Positions 1 through 10,564 of a DNA stretch of 64,000 nt are shown here, piece after piece. The notes beneath the pieces were generated by a model. That model did no database searches, was not told where the DNA came from, and worked only from the letters and a program-made list of their open reading frames with translations. Both the position numbers and the translations under genes were made by a program. Within the stretch, counting starts at the first letter, position 1. Every line of letters begins with the position of its first letter. The DNA is taken from positions 9,603,078-9,667,077 of the forward strand of contig NC_033637.1 of NCBI RefSeq assembly GCF_001540865.1, given 5' to 3'. Origin of the DNA: Ananas comosus (Eukaryota > Streptophyta > Magnoliopsida > Poales > Bromeliaceae).

Positions 1-2098
1 GTTTCGAACACCCTACCATGTGAGATGGTTTTGTGTGCCAACAAATGGATTGGCCTTACTTAGTGTGGAGTTGTTGTGGGTACCTAGTACTCTTGGATTG
101 TGAGCTGACTTGACTCGCTTTGAGGATTTTGAGCACGAAATAGTGCAATTTGAGGATTTAGTTCTGTGCATTGCGATGACTGTCCCTTTACCAAAAATCA
201 GGTAATTTGGGAGGTTTTGGGGCCTAGTTGGCCGATAGCATTCGTTGATCGAGAATCCTTGTATTGGAGGATGTCTTCCGAGTTGTTGTTGTTTTCCCGA
301 TTGAGACACGAAGTGTGAACTCAATTGGCGGAGAGGCCCTTGTACCTAGGGTTTCGCTTCGTGGAGAAGCACCCCCACCTGTTGTGGGACCGGATGGGTC
401 ATTTTGACTGTATGTCGGCTGTCGTGATCTAAATCGAACCACGATTAGCGTTTGGACCATTGTAGAGGCTCATTGATCCTTTCAATTAGCCTTGAGCTGT
501 AGTGGTACTAGATAAGATTGTAAGCAATCTGAGTAGTACTATTTGATGTTGGAGTTTGAGGTCGTACCTCAAAACGGATTGTGATGCTAGGTGGAGACAT
601 CACGAGGATGATGTTGCCTAAGCCTGTAGTACTCTACCAGTGTTAGGGACTTGTGGAATGATAATTCCAAGCCTTTTGGATGGATTTGTGGAACCGGTCG
701 CGGATGGCCGTGAATATTCCTACGAAGGATTGAGAGGATCGACTGCGAGGCAGGTTGACATGATCGAGATGTGAAACTCTCACTGTTGGATCAAGTGATT
801 GGAAACTCGAGGGGGGGAAAGATACCAAGTTGCTGTATTTCCTTGCCCGATTTATGCACCAGGAACCAAAATCTTGGAGATGGAAACTGCGTGAGAGAGT
901 TGTTTGGATTGATATTTTTGGTTGATGGTCACATTAGGATGACATTGATTGAGAGCTATTATTGAACTGTGGATTGATCCCTCTCTATCACTTGAGATTG
1001 GCTCGGTGACTATGAACACCTGGAGCATCCGATGCTAAGGAAAGCATTGAGGATGAGAATTTTTGAATGATTCTTATGGAGCAACTGAATGATTAATGTA
1101 GGAGACATTCTATCGAAGTTGAGCCTTTGGCTTAGGCTTGCGAAGAGTTTACTTGGACTTGAGTTGAGACTAAGATGATGATCTTAGTGGAATGACGAAG
1201 CTCCTGAGCTTTGGTCCCTGACCATGTATTGCAGAGGATTTGAGGGTACTCTCGGGTGGTGAGTTTGAGATTGATGTGGAGGCATCATAGTGCCGTGCCG
1301 ATTGAGAAATCAAGTAATCACCTTTGGTGAGCAAGTTGGACGATTCGTCGGTTCCTGTTGCTATTGGAAGGTTGGCTACCTTGGATGTTGGTTTAGAACC
1401 GTTCGTGCCAAGCAAGATTAGACGGATGGATGGACGTTGCAATTAGCAATGAGATGGAATGGGGTACACCATACTTAACCTTGGATCGAATTGCACTCAG
1501 TTGTGCCATCTCGAGAAGAGACTTGATCTTGGATTTGAAGGATCACCATTGGAATATGAACCGATGAGCGGATGTTGCATCACCTCTTCTTGGTGAGTGT
1601 TAATCAGATGAGCACTCCGATGGTGTTTTGATAGACGAGCAATGGATTTAACCCCCCCTGACGCTTGCTTTGGACAGTACCATTGAATCCACCTTGAGGG
1701 GTATTTGGATGGAATCCTATATACTAGAGTAATTGAAGCAGAGCAAGGCTTTACCCTCGGCTTGGACGAGAAAGGTGAGAATTGGAATTCAGCTCTCGGA
1801 AACACTTGAGTTCGTGAGGACCAGCTGATGGACTTGTTGAACAAGTACGGATTGGAGATGGAACTTTCGGTGAAGACTTGAGTTCAAGGAGCTTTAGCGG
1901 AAGTTTAGGTTGTGTTATGCCAAAGCCTTGATGTCGCAAGATCTTGTTGTGTTTGTGCCTTGGAGCTTTTCGGCACGTTTGAGACCTCCATGGTCTGTTT
2001 AGGGCGCTGTTGGAGCGCTTTTCCATCCCTTTCGGATGGGTTTGTTGTGTGGTTGACCCGCAGTTTCATGGATGAAACTCCTTTTTAGGAGGGAAGAA
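1..2098 (+). pseudogene. Relic internal region of a Ty3/gypsy-type element (3' end)
   Basis: No open reading frame with recognisable protein similarity survives here. The reading frames are short and lie on both strands. The stretch is assigned to a retrotransposon because it ends in a purine-rich tract immediately followed by a long LTR that starts TGTAACACAC, the usual layout of an internal region next to a 3' LTR on the plus strand. The plus strand is conspicuously G/T-rich and C-poor, as expected from old methylated retroelement DNA, although this was not measured. The 5' LTR would lie upstream of the window. It could also be the non-coding interior of a non-autonomous element. Confidence 0.4.
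2087..2098 (+). other. Polypurine tract before the 3' LTR
   Basis: AGGAGGGAAGAA directly abuts the LTR start TGTAACAC. A polypurine tract primes plus-strand DNA synthesis in LTR retrotransposons, and its position fixes both the orientation (plus) and the identity of the following LTR as the 3' LTR. Confidence 0.7.
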
Positions 2099-5000
2099 TG
2101 TAACACACTGGACTTTTGCATATGGCAAGGTTCGAGTGTTTGATCTGTGTTCCGAATTTTTCAAGATATTCTGGAGGGTCGTCGATAGTGGTCCGACCCA
2201 TGGCTCGCATCCCGAGGAATATAGTATTTTATGTAGCACTAAGGTCACCAAAGGGATGGACTTAGGCTGCCCTCGGATTGCACTCTGCACATGGTGAAAC
2301 CGGTGACAGGTCGATGGCTGTACCGGTACACATTTTGTACCGGCACACTTTGATGGTTGTACCGGTACACTTGTGCCGAATTTCAAACCCGAGGCTTGGG
2401 TTTGCATTTTCGCGGGATTTGTACCGGTACACTTTTTCGTGTACCGGTACACTTTGGCAGATTTTGAATGGTCGAATCTGCAGAGGTGTTTTTGCAATGT
2501 GGCTTCCCTATTTGTATCCCCACGCCCTAGGAGCCTCCCCTGAGCTTGGCACCTACAAGGAGAAAGGTGAGGAAGCCCTCCACACCTCTCTTTGTAATTT
2601 TCTTGATTTTGTTTGGGTTTTATAAGATTAAATGTCTCTTTTGCTTCTTTTTGGTTGTTGGAGGCTTTTCCCACCATTGGAGCTTGAGTTTGATGCTTGG
2701 TTGAGGAAAGATCCTTGAAGTTTGAGAACTTTGAGCTTGGATTGAAGCCTCTAAAAAGTTTGTAGCAAGATCTTTTCCTCTAGATTTGGTTTTTGAAGGT
2801 TTCTTTGAGATGAAACCCTAGAATGGGCTTTCAGGGTTGATTTTGGGCTTTTTGGATTTAGGACTTTTGGAGCTCAATTTCTTGGATTAGAACCTTCCTT
2901 TGGGTTAGATTGGAAGGGTTCTAACTCTCTTTTGGAGCTTGAGAAGAGATTTTCACTCTATAGGTGAGTTTTAGCCCTTTTGTTGATTTGGTTAATATTC
3001 GATCACAAGGTTGTTCGTTTGATTCGCTAATCCCTTTTAGAATGTCTTCTAGGGAGCTAGGAGGCTAGTGGGCAACCCCGTTCGGCGAAACGAAGGGTTC
3101 CGAGACGCTTCGGTGGGTTTCACCTAGCCACCTAATGAGAAAATCTCATTTGTGATGATTTGAGTATCGTAAAATAAGAAAGCATGCATATTCATATTAA
3201 ATATATTTGTTATGAATTTTAGAGTGATCAAAATGCCTATGTTACATATATTGTATTTTTGGACCTATATGTAGTAGAGAGTTTGCATGTTGGGTAAGCA
3301 TGAGGGTAGCATTCTTATTTGTGGATGGGAATCATGTTTTATTTAGTGGAAATGGTTAGTGCAATGCATTTTGGGACTTGGAACTCATGCTTAGTTTACA
3401 TGATTATAAATGTCATTAAGTGGCACTAGATTCGAGAGATGTAAGGTATATTAAGCTAATGTCATAAAGGGGCATTAGCCTTGAATGATATGTGAGTTGC
3501 ATGTGCATGCTAACATTACGAGAACTATGCTAAGTTGATAGTTGTATACGGACGCATTGAAACCTTATGCTAGTGCATAGATGCATGTTAATATTTATAT
3601 GCATTGTGGAATACATGCTAGGAACATGTTAGCAATGTGGGATCACGCTAGGGGGCATGCGTATTAACCTATATATGATATGGTAAGCTAATGTCATAAA
3701 GAGACATCGGGCTTGGATTTGACATAGTAAGCTAATGTCATGAAGAGGCATTAGGCTTAGAATACATATGGACTTAGTAAACCAAGGTAAATGACATGTG
3801 AATTTGGGAGCTAATATCATAAAGCGGCATTGAGCTCGGGTTACGGTGAACCTAGTGGATAGGGCCATTGAGAGTTTCAGGATTGGAACATACTTGAACA
3901 TAGAAATGCCTTAGTGTCATAAAGGGGTACTAGACCTAGTGAATGTTGGAACTTCACATTGAGTTATGGAACTAGATCATTGGATGCTAGTGGCTATTAC
4001 CATGTTAGAGACATGATGATTGGACTCTTAAGACGTTGATTATGCTTGCTTGCCATTTGTGCTCATTCGCACATGCTTGTGAGGGTCGCTCCCTACAAGC
4101 CGGCACTCCGGAGTTGGCCTACGGGACTTATGCTCGCTCTTGCGGTATCGAGAAGCCTACGGGGTCGGGAGGGATAGACTAATTCCTAGAGTCGGAATGT
4201 TTGAGCTACCACCGGCACTTAAACGGCACAAGCCGGACTACACTTGTGTAGGTCCTAAATGGGATTAAACCAGAATATTAAACAACAAGTTGATAATCAC
4301 TACTAGACAGGTTATAGTAGTTAGATTCGTGACATGCTATGGCATAGGATTGAACTTTTGGATATATAGTATACTTGACAGTTTCGCATATTGCATTGTA
4401 GTATACTTGTTGCCATGATAGTACATACTAGATATGTAGTGGACTTTGGGACATATAGCATACTTCATAGTATTACTTGTTGTATCATAGCATGTATATT
4501 TAAGTATTGGTAGATTGACTCATGTAGAGTAGATGTACTCCATATTGACATTCTGAATACTTGTGGCATAGTAGTATAGCATTTCAATATATGCTTTTAT
4601 TTCCGCAGTTGTTATTTTGTTATCTATATCTGCTTTTGATTCGGCCTAGTGGTGCATTTTGCTAAAGTCAGTAATTGCCCATTGGGAACTATAAATTATA
4701 GTTCTCACGCCCCCTGTTTTATGTTTTTTTTCAGAGCCTTCCACTCCGGGAGAGGCTCGGGATCGCCGGAAATGTTTCGCCTCGAGTTAGCTATCGAGGG
4801 ACTTGGTGATAGGTAATGCACCTCTCTTTTGTTTTCTTTTGGAGAGGTTGTGAGAGTTTTGTATCTGGTTATAGAGACCACCTTGTTTTTGTATCTTGAG
4901 ATTTATGATGTATTAGTTTGCTTTCTGCTTCAGTAGTTTAGTTATCTTTTTGACTCTACTTGTCGATAGAACCTAGCTGTGTTTTTGTTTTGATATCTCT

Positions 5001-5119
5001 AGATATTTTCTACTTCTTGTTCATTTATTCGTTTTTGTTGTAGACGCCTTATATGTGCAGGCATATGGTGGGTCTGGGCACGCACCGGGCGGGTCTACGC
5101 CGGGTCCCGGGGCGTGACA
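2099..5119 (+). repeat. Long 3' LTR, Tekay/Del-like family I
   Basis: The repeat runs from TGTAACACACTGG to CCCGGGGCGTGACA, about 3.0 kb. Start, end and many interior blocks match the minus-strand LTR at 10573-13215, so both belong to one family. A cluster of GTACCGGTAC palindromes lies about 220-350 nt inside the LTR, and a possible TATA box (TTTATAAGA) is near 2619. The base after the end begins CATAT, the expected target duplication, but the partner lies outside the window. The length is typical of large chromoviral LTRs in plants. Confidence 0.8.
2320..2450. repeat. GTACCGGTAC palindrome cluster in U3
   Basis: Four exact copies of the 10-bp palindrome GTACCGGTAC occur at 2320-2329, 2359-2368, 2421-2430 and 2441-2450, with a one-base variant at 2338-2347. 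Related clusters occur at a similar place in the other LTR families of this window. Confidence 0.85.
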
Positions 5120-5634
5120 CATATAGCTGTAGATTTATTCCAGCTTCCTTTTCTATCACTAAGCATAGATCTGTAGACTTAGTGGGTGAGCCGATGATTT
5201 TGAGGGCGATACCCTCTGAGGACTACTTCTTTTGCAGTAGTTGTCACGCCCAGTTGTTACTCCTATTTTTGCAGAGCCATTGCCTTCGGCTATTGCTGTT
5301 ACTGATTTAGATCGTGGCGAGGGCGTCGCGAGTTAGAGCCCTTCCAGCCGAGCCAGAGCTAGAGGAGTATCAGCTACAGGTAGTTGTAGTTTTTGGTTCT
5401 TTACATACTGATATTATACCTCACTGGAGCGAGTGTTTTTGTACTAGGATGATATGTATGTATCGAACCACTGTTTTATATATGGTTTAGTTTCTTAGCA
5501 GCTCTATACTACTGTTTGTAGTATTGTTTGATTATAGATACTTTTACTGTTTCGCTTCGTATATAGAAAAAATTTCTATGTATACGGCGGGTCTGTTAGC
5601 GTGCCCGGGGAAACGGGTAATCCGGGACATGACA
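5120..5634 (+). repeat. 3' portion of another LTR, interrupted by the LTR to its left
   Basis: The segment ends with GGGTCTGTTAGCGTGCCCGG and then GGGACATGACA, the same kind of 3' end (GTGCCCGG followed by ACATGACA or GCGTGACA) as the other gypsy LTRs here. It differs in sequence from them. The family I element upstream appears to have inserted into it. No ORF is visible. Confidence 0.45.
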
Positions 5635-5895
5635 ACCGTCACAGACCCCAACGGCCTACTTACTAAGTCTACGAGATTAACAGTATAGCTGGTAGGTAAA
5701 GAAACAGTTAGGTAAGCTGGAATAAAACTCTACAGCTGCTATGCCACTACTCTACCACTATGCATGTCAGGATCCCTATAAACATATGCTTCACTAGCTA
5801 ATAAAACAACCCTTACTGACCCAATCTATAGGGACTGCAGTATGCCCGTCCCGCCTGTCTAAGCTATACCGTACACCACCCCGAGGGCAGCCGGT
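5635..5895 (-). repeat. Inverted partner of the preceding LTR debris
   Basis: The stretch 5655-5745 is an imperfect reverse complement of 5126-5190: AGCTGTAGATTTATTCCAGC on the left corresponds to an inverted AGCTGTAGAGTTTTATTCCAGC on the right, and GTAGACTTAGT also recurs inverted. It is therefore probably a diverged copy of the same LTR family in the opposite orientation. No gene is seen. Confidence 0.35.
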
Positions 5896-6060
5896 TGTGG
5901 TGCCCCAACTTCCCAGGGGGTCACCCGTCCTAGGACTACTCCCATCCTAGCGCGCTTAACTCTCTTAACCTCTTGGACCTAGCCACTACCAAAATGCTTA
6001 AAGCGGGTTAAGAGTTTAGTTCTATTATATCTTATATATAGAACTACCTGGGGTCTCACA
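5896..6060 (-). repeat. Cassandra-type TRIM LTR 1 (3' LTR, with 5S rRNA-like segment)
   Basis: Read on the minus strand it runs from TGTGAGACCCCAGG to AAGTTGGGGCACCACA. Near its 3' end it carries a stretch very like the second half of plant 5S rRNA: GTTAAGCGCGCTAGG, then AGTAGTCCTAGGACGGGTGA, then CCCCCTGGGAAGT. This is the hallmark of Cassandra, a non-coding terminal-repeat retrotransposon in miniature whose LTRs contain 5S rRNA sequence. It is adjacent to a polypurine tract on its right, so it is the 3' LTR of a minus-strand unit. Confidence 0.8.
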
Positions 6061-6278
6061 ATCTCCCCCCTTTAAGTCTTGACATCCTCGTCAAGCTCAG
6101 ACTTACAATTACCAGGTGATGTAAGACTCGTCTCGCTAGTCATAACTGACTTTGTGGGGGAGCCACGCTCAACCCACAACAGTCAACAGCATGAGAGCCT
6201 CGCTCTCGCTGCTGTATAATCCTGGCTTAGCTGAGACTCATCTCACATTTTCAGTTGGTAATTGGTTCTGATACCAAC
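6061..6278 (-). mobile_element. Cassandra-type internal region 1
   Basis: This non-coding stretch of about 218 bp lies between LTR 1 and LTR 2. On the minus strand it begins with a primer-binding site (TGGTATCAGAACC, 6264-6276) separated by two bases from the LTR and ends in a polypurine tract (AAAGGGGGGAGAT) next to LTR 1. It has no coding capacity, as expected of a TRIM that depends on enzymes from other elements. Confidence 0.75.
6264..6276 (-). other. Primer-binding site for initiator-Met tRNA
   Basis: The minus strand reads TGGTATCAGAACC, matching the usual plant TGGTATCAGAGC site apart from one base. It lies just inside LTR 2 (6279-6456), which is therefore the 5' LTR of this unit. Confidence 0.75.
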
Positions 6279-6456
6279 TGTGACGCCCCAACTTCCTAGG
6301 GGGTCACCCATCCTAGGACTACTCTCGCCCTAGCACACTTAGATCTCTTAACCTCTCAGGCCTAGCCACGCTCAAAATACTTAAGCCCGATTATTATTAC
6401 TAGGGTGGAAATGACAACTCCATTTCTATTCGATGTGGGACTATTGGGGTATCACA
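6279..6456 (-). repeat. Cassandra-type TRIM LTR 2 (shared, with 5S rRNA-like segment)
   Basis: The minus strand runs from TGTGATACCCCAATAGTCCC to GGAAGTTGGGGCGTCACA. The 5S-like part occupies roughly 6291-6357 and includes GTGTGCTAGGGCGAGAGTAG, then TCCTAGGATGGGTGACCCCC, close to the plant 5S rRNA 3' half. This LTR serves both as 5' LTR of the left unit and as 3' LTR of the right unit, as expected from unequal recombination between LTRs. Confidence 0.85.
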
Positions 6457-6670
6457 AACACCCCCCGTTTAGGCCCTTACGTCCTCGTCAACCCTAAACA
6501 CACACAACCCAAGATCACAAGGCGATGTGAGACTTATCTCGTTAGCCTTTGTCATTCCGACCCTGACTTAGCCTGTCAATCACCGACCCTGGCTTAGTTC
6601 GTCATTCCGACCTTGGCTCAGTCAAGACTCATCACACACTTTCGGCTGGTGAACTGGCTCTGATACTAAC
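6457..6670 (-). mobile_element. Cassandra-type internal region 2
   Basis: This second non-coding internal segment has a polypurine tract (minus-strand AAACGGGGGGTGTT) beside LTR 2 and a primer-binding site at 6656-6668, one base different from consensus (TAGTATCAGAGCC). Inside, a short phrase (TCATTCCGACC plus CTTAG or CTCAG) is repeated two or three times. Confidence 0.7.
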
Positions 6671-6835
6671 TGTGACGCCCCAACTTCCCAGGGGGTCACC
6701 ATCCTAGGATTACTCCCGTCCTAGCACGCGTAACTCTCTTCACCTATTGGGCCTAGTAACCACCCAAAATGCTTAAGCCGGATTAAGAGTTTAGTCCTAT
6801 TATATCTTATATATGGGACTACCTGGGGTCTCATA
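6671..6835 (-). repeat. Cassandra-type TRIM LTR 3 (5' LTR)
   Basis: It matches LTR 1 more closely than LTR 2: both share the AT-rich ATCTTATATATRGRACTACC stretch at their 5' ends, while LTR 2 has a different 5' half. The 5S-like segment is present but carries small changes. The outer LTRs resembling each other more than the middle one suggests that two subfamilies recombined. Confidence 0.7.
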
Positions 6836-6859
6836 ATCAACCACAGTTTAGGATAACCC

Positions 6860-7451
6860 TGTAAGGAAATGTGCGCATCTGCATGTGCATGTAATGGAGC
6901 GGAAATAAATTTTATTTGTAAAATATGATCCAATCATGTATACTTTAATATCATAACATTTATAATATTAGTATATATATATGTACCAAGATCATCTTGT
7001 GTGACACACAAAATTATTATTCTAATTTAATTAGAAGAAGGGTTCGAATTTTAACTTGTGCAAATTACCAAATTATTTCACGGTTGACATGGATCTGAAC
7101 TTCTGGTCCTTTGAGCCGCACAAGTGTTCGGCCTCTACGTGTATCCACACAAGGCTGCTCCGGGATCTGTGCTTTATACAATCACAGTGTAATCTCGAAA
7201 CACCTTTCGTGATCTCTTGTGTCAATGTGGAGAAAAATTAATCCTCAAATTGTGCTAGTAATTTGAAGAGGATTAACTATAGAGACTAATTAATATTAGA
7301 GGACCACTCTCTTATGATTAAAAGAGAGCTCTATATAATTAAAAAGCTTTCTCTCTTTGTTTTGTATTCTACTTCTCACCTATATTGTAATAAATCTCAT
7401 CATCAAGATAAGCCATTATTTATAGGTGAGGCAACATATGAGTGGAGAGAA
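6860..7451 (-). repeat. Probable copia-type solo LTR, left part (split by insertion)
   Basis: This is the left segment of an LTR that resumes at 13221 and ends at 14676. The split is shown by the 5-bp duplication GAGAA (7447-7451 and 13216-13220) flanking the inserted element. Read on the minus strand, the joined LTR starts TGTTAGTTATATGCCC and ends CCTTACA. Interior blocks match the LTRs at 50186-51519 and 59469-60561. The flanks read AACCC and GACCC, one mismatch, compatible with a target duplication around a solo LTR. The copia (SIRE/Angela-like) label is from memory of similar plant LTRs and is uncertain. Confidence 0.5.
7447..7451. other. Target-site duplication GAGAA (left)
   Basis: GAGAA directly precedes the TGTCACGCC end of the inserted element and is repeated at 13216-13220 after its other end (TTACA). 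It proves that 7452-13215 entered as one insertion. Confidence 0.85.
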
Positions 7452-7977
7452 TGTCACGCCCCGGGACCGGCGGAGGCCCTCCCGGTAGCGTGCTCAGACC
7501 CGCCATATGTCTACACATATAAGGCGTCTACAATAACAGCGGAAATAAGGCAAGAGATATAATAAAAGGAAAGGAATACAACTAATGATATCAGAGCAGT
7601 ATGATTCTACCAACTATAAAGAGAGTACAAAGATCACAAATAAACCAAAACAGTAAAAATAAGACATAAAGTAGTACAATATCTGTCTCTAGTACAAAAA
7701 TGGTGGTCTCTTTACATATGCGGGTACAACTCTCGACCTCTCACAAAATAAAACAACGAGAGGTAGACCACCTATCGAATCGTCCTCAAAGGAAGCTAGC
7801 TCGAAGCAACTCCCTTCCTGCGGTCCCTAGCCTCTCCCGGCGTGGAAGGCTCTGAAAACATCAAGAAAACGAGGGCGTGAGAACTATAATTTATAGTTCC
7901 CAGTGGGCAATTACTGACCTCAGCTCTATGCACCACTAGGCCCCGAAAGAAAAGGGTAAGTACCATAAGCAATAATA
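7452..7977 (-). repeat. Truncated 3' LTR of the 7452-13215 element
   Basis: It matches the 3' part of the 5' LTR (10573 to about 11099) almost base for base, then switches at about 7977 (ATAATA, then GATCATCAATCC) into reverse-transcriptase coding sequence. A few bases (TATT) could belong to either side, suggesting microhomology at the deletion junction. Confidence 0.85.
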
Positions 7978-8565
7978 GATCATCAATCCTCGGTAATGGA
8001 TAATTATTCTTAATCGTGACTTTATTAAGTTTACGATAGTCCACGCATAAGCGAAGTGATCCATCATTCTTCTTCACAAATAGGACCGGTGCTCCCCAAG
8101 GTGACACACTCGGTCGCACAAAACCCTTGTCCAGAAGATCCTGTAACTGTGCCTTCAACTCCTTCAATTCTGCTGGTGCCATCCTATAGGGTGCCTTTAA
8201 GATCGGGGTAGTCCCGGGAACGAGATCTACCACAAACTCAATCTCTCTATCAGGTGGCATGCCTGGAAGCTCCGCTGGGAACACATCTCCAAACTCCCGC
8301 ACTACGGAAATATCCTCAATCCTAGGGGCATCATCATCACCCCTCAACACAACAGTAGCCAAATAGGCCACACAGCCTCTACTAATCAACTGCCTAGCTC
8401 GAGAGGAGCTAATCGTCATCGCAAAAAGCGAACTCTGGCATCCTCGGTACAAAACCTCCGCCTGCCCCGGCTCTCTAAACGTCACCGTTCGATTCTTGCA
8501 ATCAATGGTAGCAAAGTACTTGGTCAACCAATCCATGCCCAACACAACATCAAACTCCCGAGTTT
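7978..8565 (-). pseudogene. Partial pol: protease C-terminus and N-terminal reverse transcriptase
   Basis: The frame opening at 8545 encodes the end of the protease-like region ([16 protein letters not shown]) and a linker. The start of RT follows: [44 protein letters not shown] and YPLPRIDDL. It stops being retroviral after LPRIDDL because a deletion joins it to LTR sequence, so the last roughly 60 residues of the frame, to 7796, are LTR-encoded and meaningless. The catalytic FIDD region is absent. The frame is out of phase with the upstream gag-protease frame owing to an apparent 1-nt loss near 8565. Confidence 0.8.
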
Positions 8566-10233
8566 ATGCAAAGCTAGCAAGTCCACGGGCATGATCCAAT
8601 CTCTAACCCGAACAGGACAACTGGGGCAAAACTCCCGAATGTCCAAAAAATGATCGGGTACAACAACTCGTCTCGGATGCAAAAAGGGTACAAGTGGGAT
8701 GCCATACAACTCGGCAAACAGCCGGTCTATGAATGAATGCGATGCACCGGTATCAAACAAAGCTCTAACTCGAATATCATAAAGTAAAATGATACCTGCG
8801 ACCACATTCTCGGCTGCCGCCGCCTCCTCAGTCTGGGCCGCGTACATGCGCCCGCTCGGGGCCTGTCGTGACCCCTCCGCCTGTCGCAGAACTGGCGGCC
8901 GTCCTGCCTGGTGATGCGCAGAAGATGTCCCCTGGCTGGGACCTGGCGATGCTGGTGCAGATGCCGCAGATGGCGCTGGCAATGGACTCCTCGGGCAGTC
9001 CGACTGGAAGTGGCCCTCCTGGCCACACAAGAAGCACCTGCCCCGGCTGCGTGAACACTGCCGCGGGTAATGAGGACCGCCACAGATCACGCAGCGGGGG
9101 GCCTGGCGACGATCGGGTCCTCCTCGCTGGGTAGACTGGCCGCGTCCTCGCGACTGGCTCCTGCTCCTGGGATGCCTCGGCGGCCTCCGTGAGTGCGTCT
9201 GACTCGCACCCTCAGCCGCGGGCCTCTTGCCCTTCCCTTTCTCCAAGCTCTCGCGACGCTCCTGCAGATCCGCCGCTCCTGCCTCCACTATCAAAGCTCG
9301 ATCCACAACCTCCCGGTAGGTCTGGAGGTTGGAAGACTGCACCAACCGGAAGATAGAAGGCCGCAAACCGCGCTCAAAGATGCGGGCCTTGTCCTCGTCG
9401 TCCCTCACAACAAACGGTACACAGTGTAGTATCCGGGAGAACTCCCTCTCGTACTCAGCCACTGACCGCTCATCCTGGCGCAAGCTGCGCAAATCCTGCT
9501 CCATCTTCCTCTTGACGCTGGTAGGAAAGTGGTGCGCCAGAAGAAGCTCCTTGAACCTAGTCCAAGTAATCGCTGCCAAGTCGGTGTTGGGGTTGTCCTG
9601 GATATCCAACCACCAACGGTAGGCCTCGCCGTCCAGAAAGTGAGTGGCGAGCCAAACTCTATCCCGCTCCTCCACAAAGGTGTCTCGAAACAGCTTCTCC
9701 ATGTGCAGTAACCACTTCTCAACAATCCAGTGGTCGACGTTCTCGCCATCAAACGTCCTCGGGCTGCACCTCCTGAACTCGCTGAGGCGCTCCATAAGCC
9801 GATCCCGCTCGGCTCCCTCAGCCATCACGGGGAAAGCTGCTCCTGTCGCCGGTCTCTGAACAGGTAGTGCCGCAGCCACCTCCTCCCGAGGTGCGGTCGC
9901 CGGTGCCGCACGTGAAGAACTGGGCGCGGGGGACTGCGCCCTCGGTGCGACGTCCACCACGGGTGCTGGCGGTGTGGGACCCTGGGTCTCCCTCGAAGCT
10001 GCCGCCTGCTGAAGTAGGAGGTTCTCAAGATGCTTCATCCGCGCCTCTTGCCGCTGAGCCACCTCAGCCTATCGCTGCGCCGCTGCCGTCTGCTGCGCCA
10101 ACAAATCAGTGAGGACCGCAAGCTGGGTCCTCAAGTCACGGACCTCACTAGATCCGGAAGTAGCGGAGGTCTCGACCTCCTCGGGGTGTGCCGCATCATC
10201 CGTCCCGGCAGACTGGGAGTGTGTAATCGGCAT
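8524..10233 (-). pseudogene. gag: gag-protease of Tekay-like element with early stop
   Basis: The likely original start is the ATG at 10233-10231 (MPITHSQSAG...), with an in-frame TAG at 10071-10069, codon 55. The remainder is open from 10062 to 8524 (512 codons). Visible parts are a glutamine-rich N-terminus, a Retrotrans_gag domain (FDGENVDHWIVEKWLLHMEK through YRWWLDIQ and SVAEYEREFSR), a basic linker, two zinc knuckles (CVICGGPHYPRQC and CFLCGQEGHFQSDC), and an aspartic protease motif [12 protein letters not shown]. Gag packages RNA in virus-like particles and the protease matures it. The frame is lost after DLLALHKL, where pol should continue. The downstream Met at 10062 is probably not a genuine start. 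Confidence 0.85.
10069..10071 (-). other. Premature TAG in gag
   Basis: The minus-strand reading from the ATG at 10233 gives AAQR, stop, AEVAQRQEARMKH. A C-to-T change in a CAG codon would create this TAG. Confidence 0.75.
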
Positions 10234-10551
10234 CGTCACTACAAAATATAAAAGCGTAAGTTAGTAACCCACGCTATTGCATCCCCGCTCAAATAGATAA
10301 AACCCAAATCATGCGAAAGTAGGAGAGTATCCTTCACTACTAACTCCCGATGTTACGTTGTCGGCCGCCAACGTAACCCTCTGCGGAGTTAGAAGCCATA
10401 TACTCCGGTCAAACTCTAACTTTTTAGAGTTGTCATAAAACCCAATCATAATACTATCGCTCACAAGTCAATTAGACCTCGTCTCTCACGAGCCTAATTC
10501 TCATTGTCCAACCGGCCTAAGGTTTGCTAGGTCCACTAAGACTCAACCCTA

Positions 10552-10564
10552 GGCTCTGATACCA
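10552..10564 (-). other. Primer-binding site (initiator-Met tRNA)
   Basis: The minus strand reads TGGTATCAGAGCC, eight bases inside the 5' LTR end at 10573. It matches the 3' end of plant initiator Met-tRNA and sets the orientation. Confidence 0.85.

Noticed and set aside
2320..2450. Short regularly recurring palindromes, considered as a CRISPR-like array
   Set aside because: The sequence is plant nuclear DNA, spacing is irregular, there are no unique spacers of constant length, and no cas genes are present. It is a motif cluster within LTRs.
771..2677. Several open frames of 60-200 codons on both strands in 1-2700
   Set aside because: They overlap each other on opposite strands, match no protein family, and lie in a degenerate retroelement interior and LTR.
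6291..6357. 5S rRNA-like segments considered as 5S rRNA genes
   Set aside because: Only the 3' half of 5S is similar, it is diverged, and it recurs inside TRIM LTRs; this is the Cassandra arrangement, not a 5S gene.
10552..10564. Sequences like TGGTATCAGAGCC considered as tRNA gene ends
   Set aside because: Only 12-13 bases match, and each lies directly inside an LTR; they are primer-binding sites, and no tRNA cloverleaf surrounds them.
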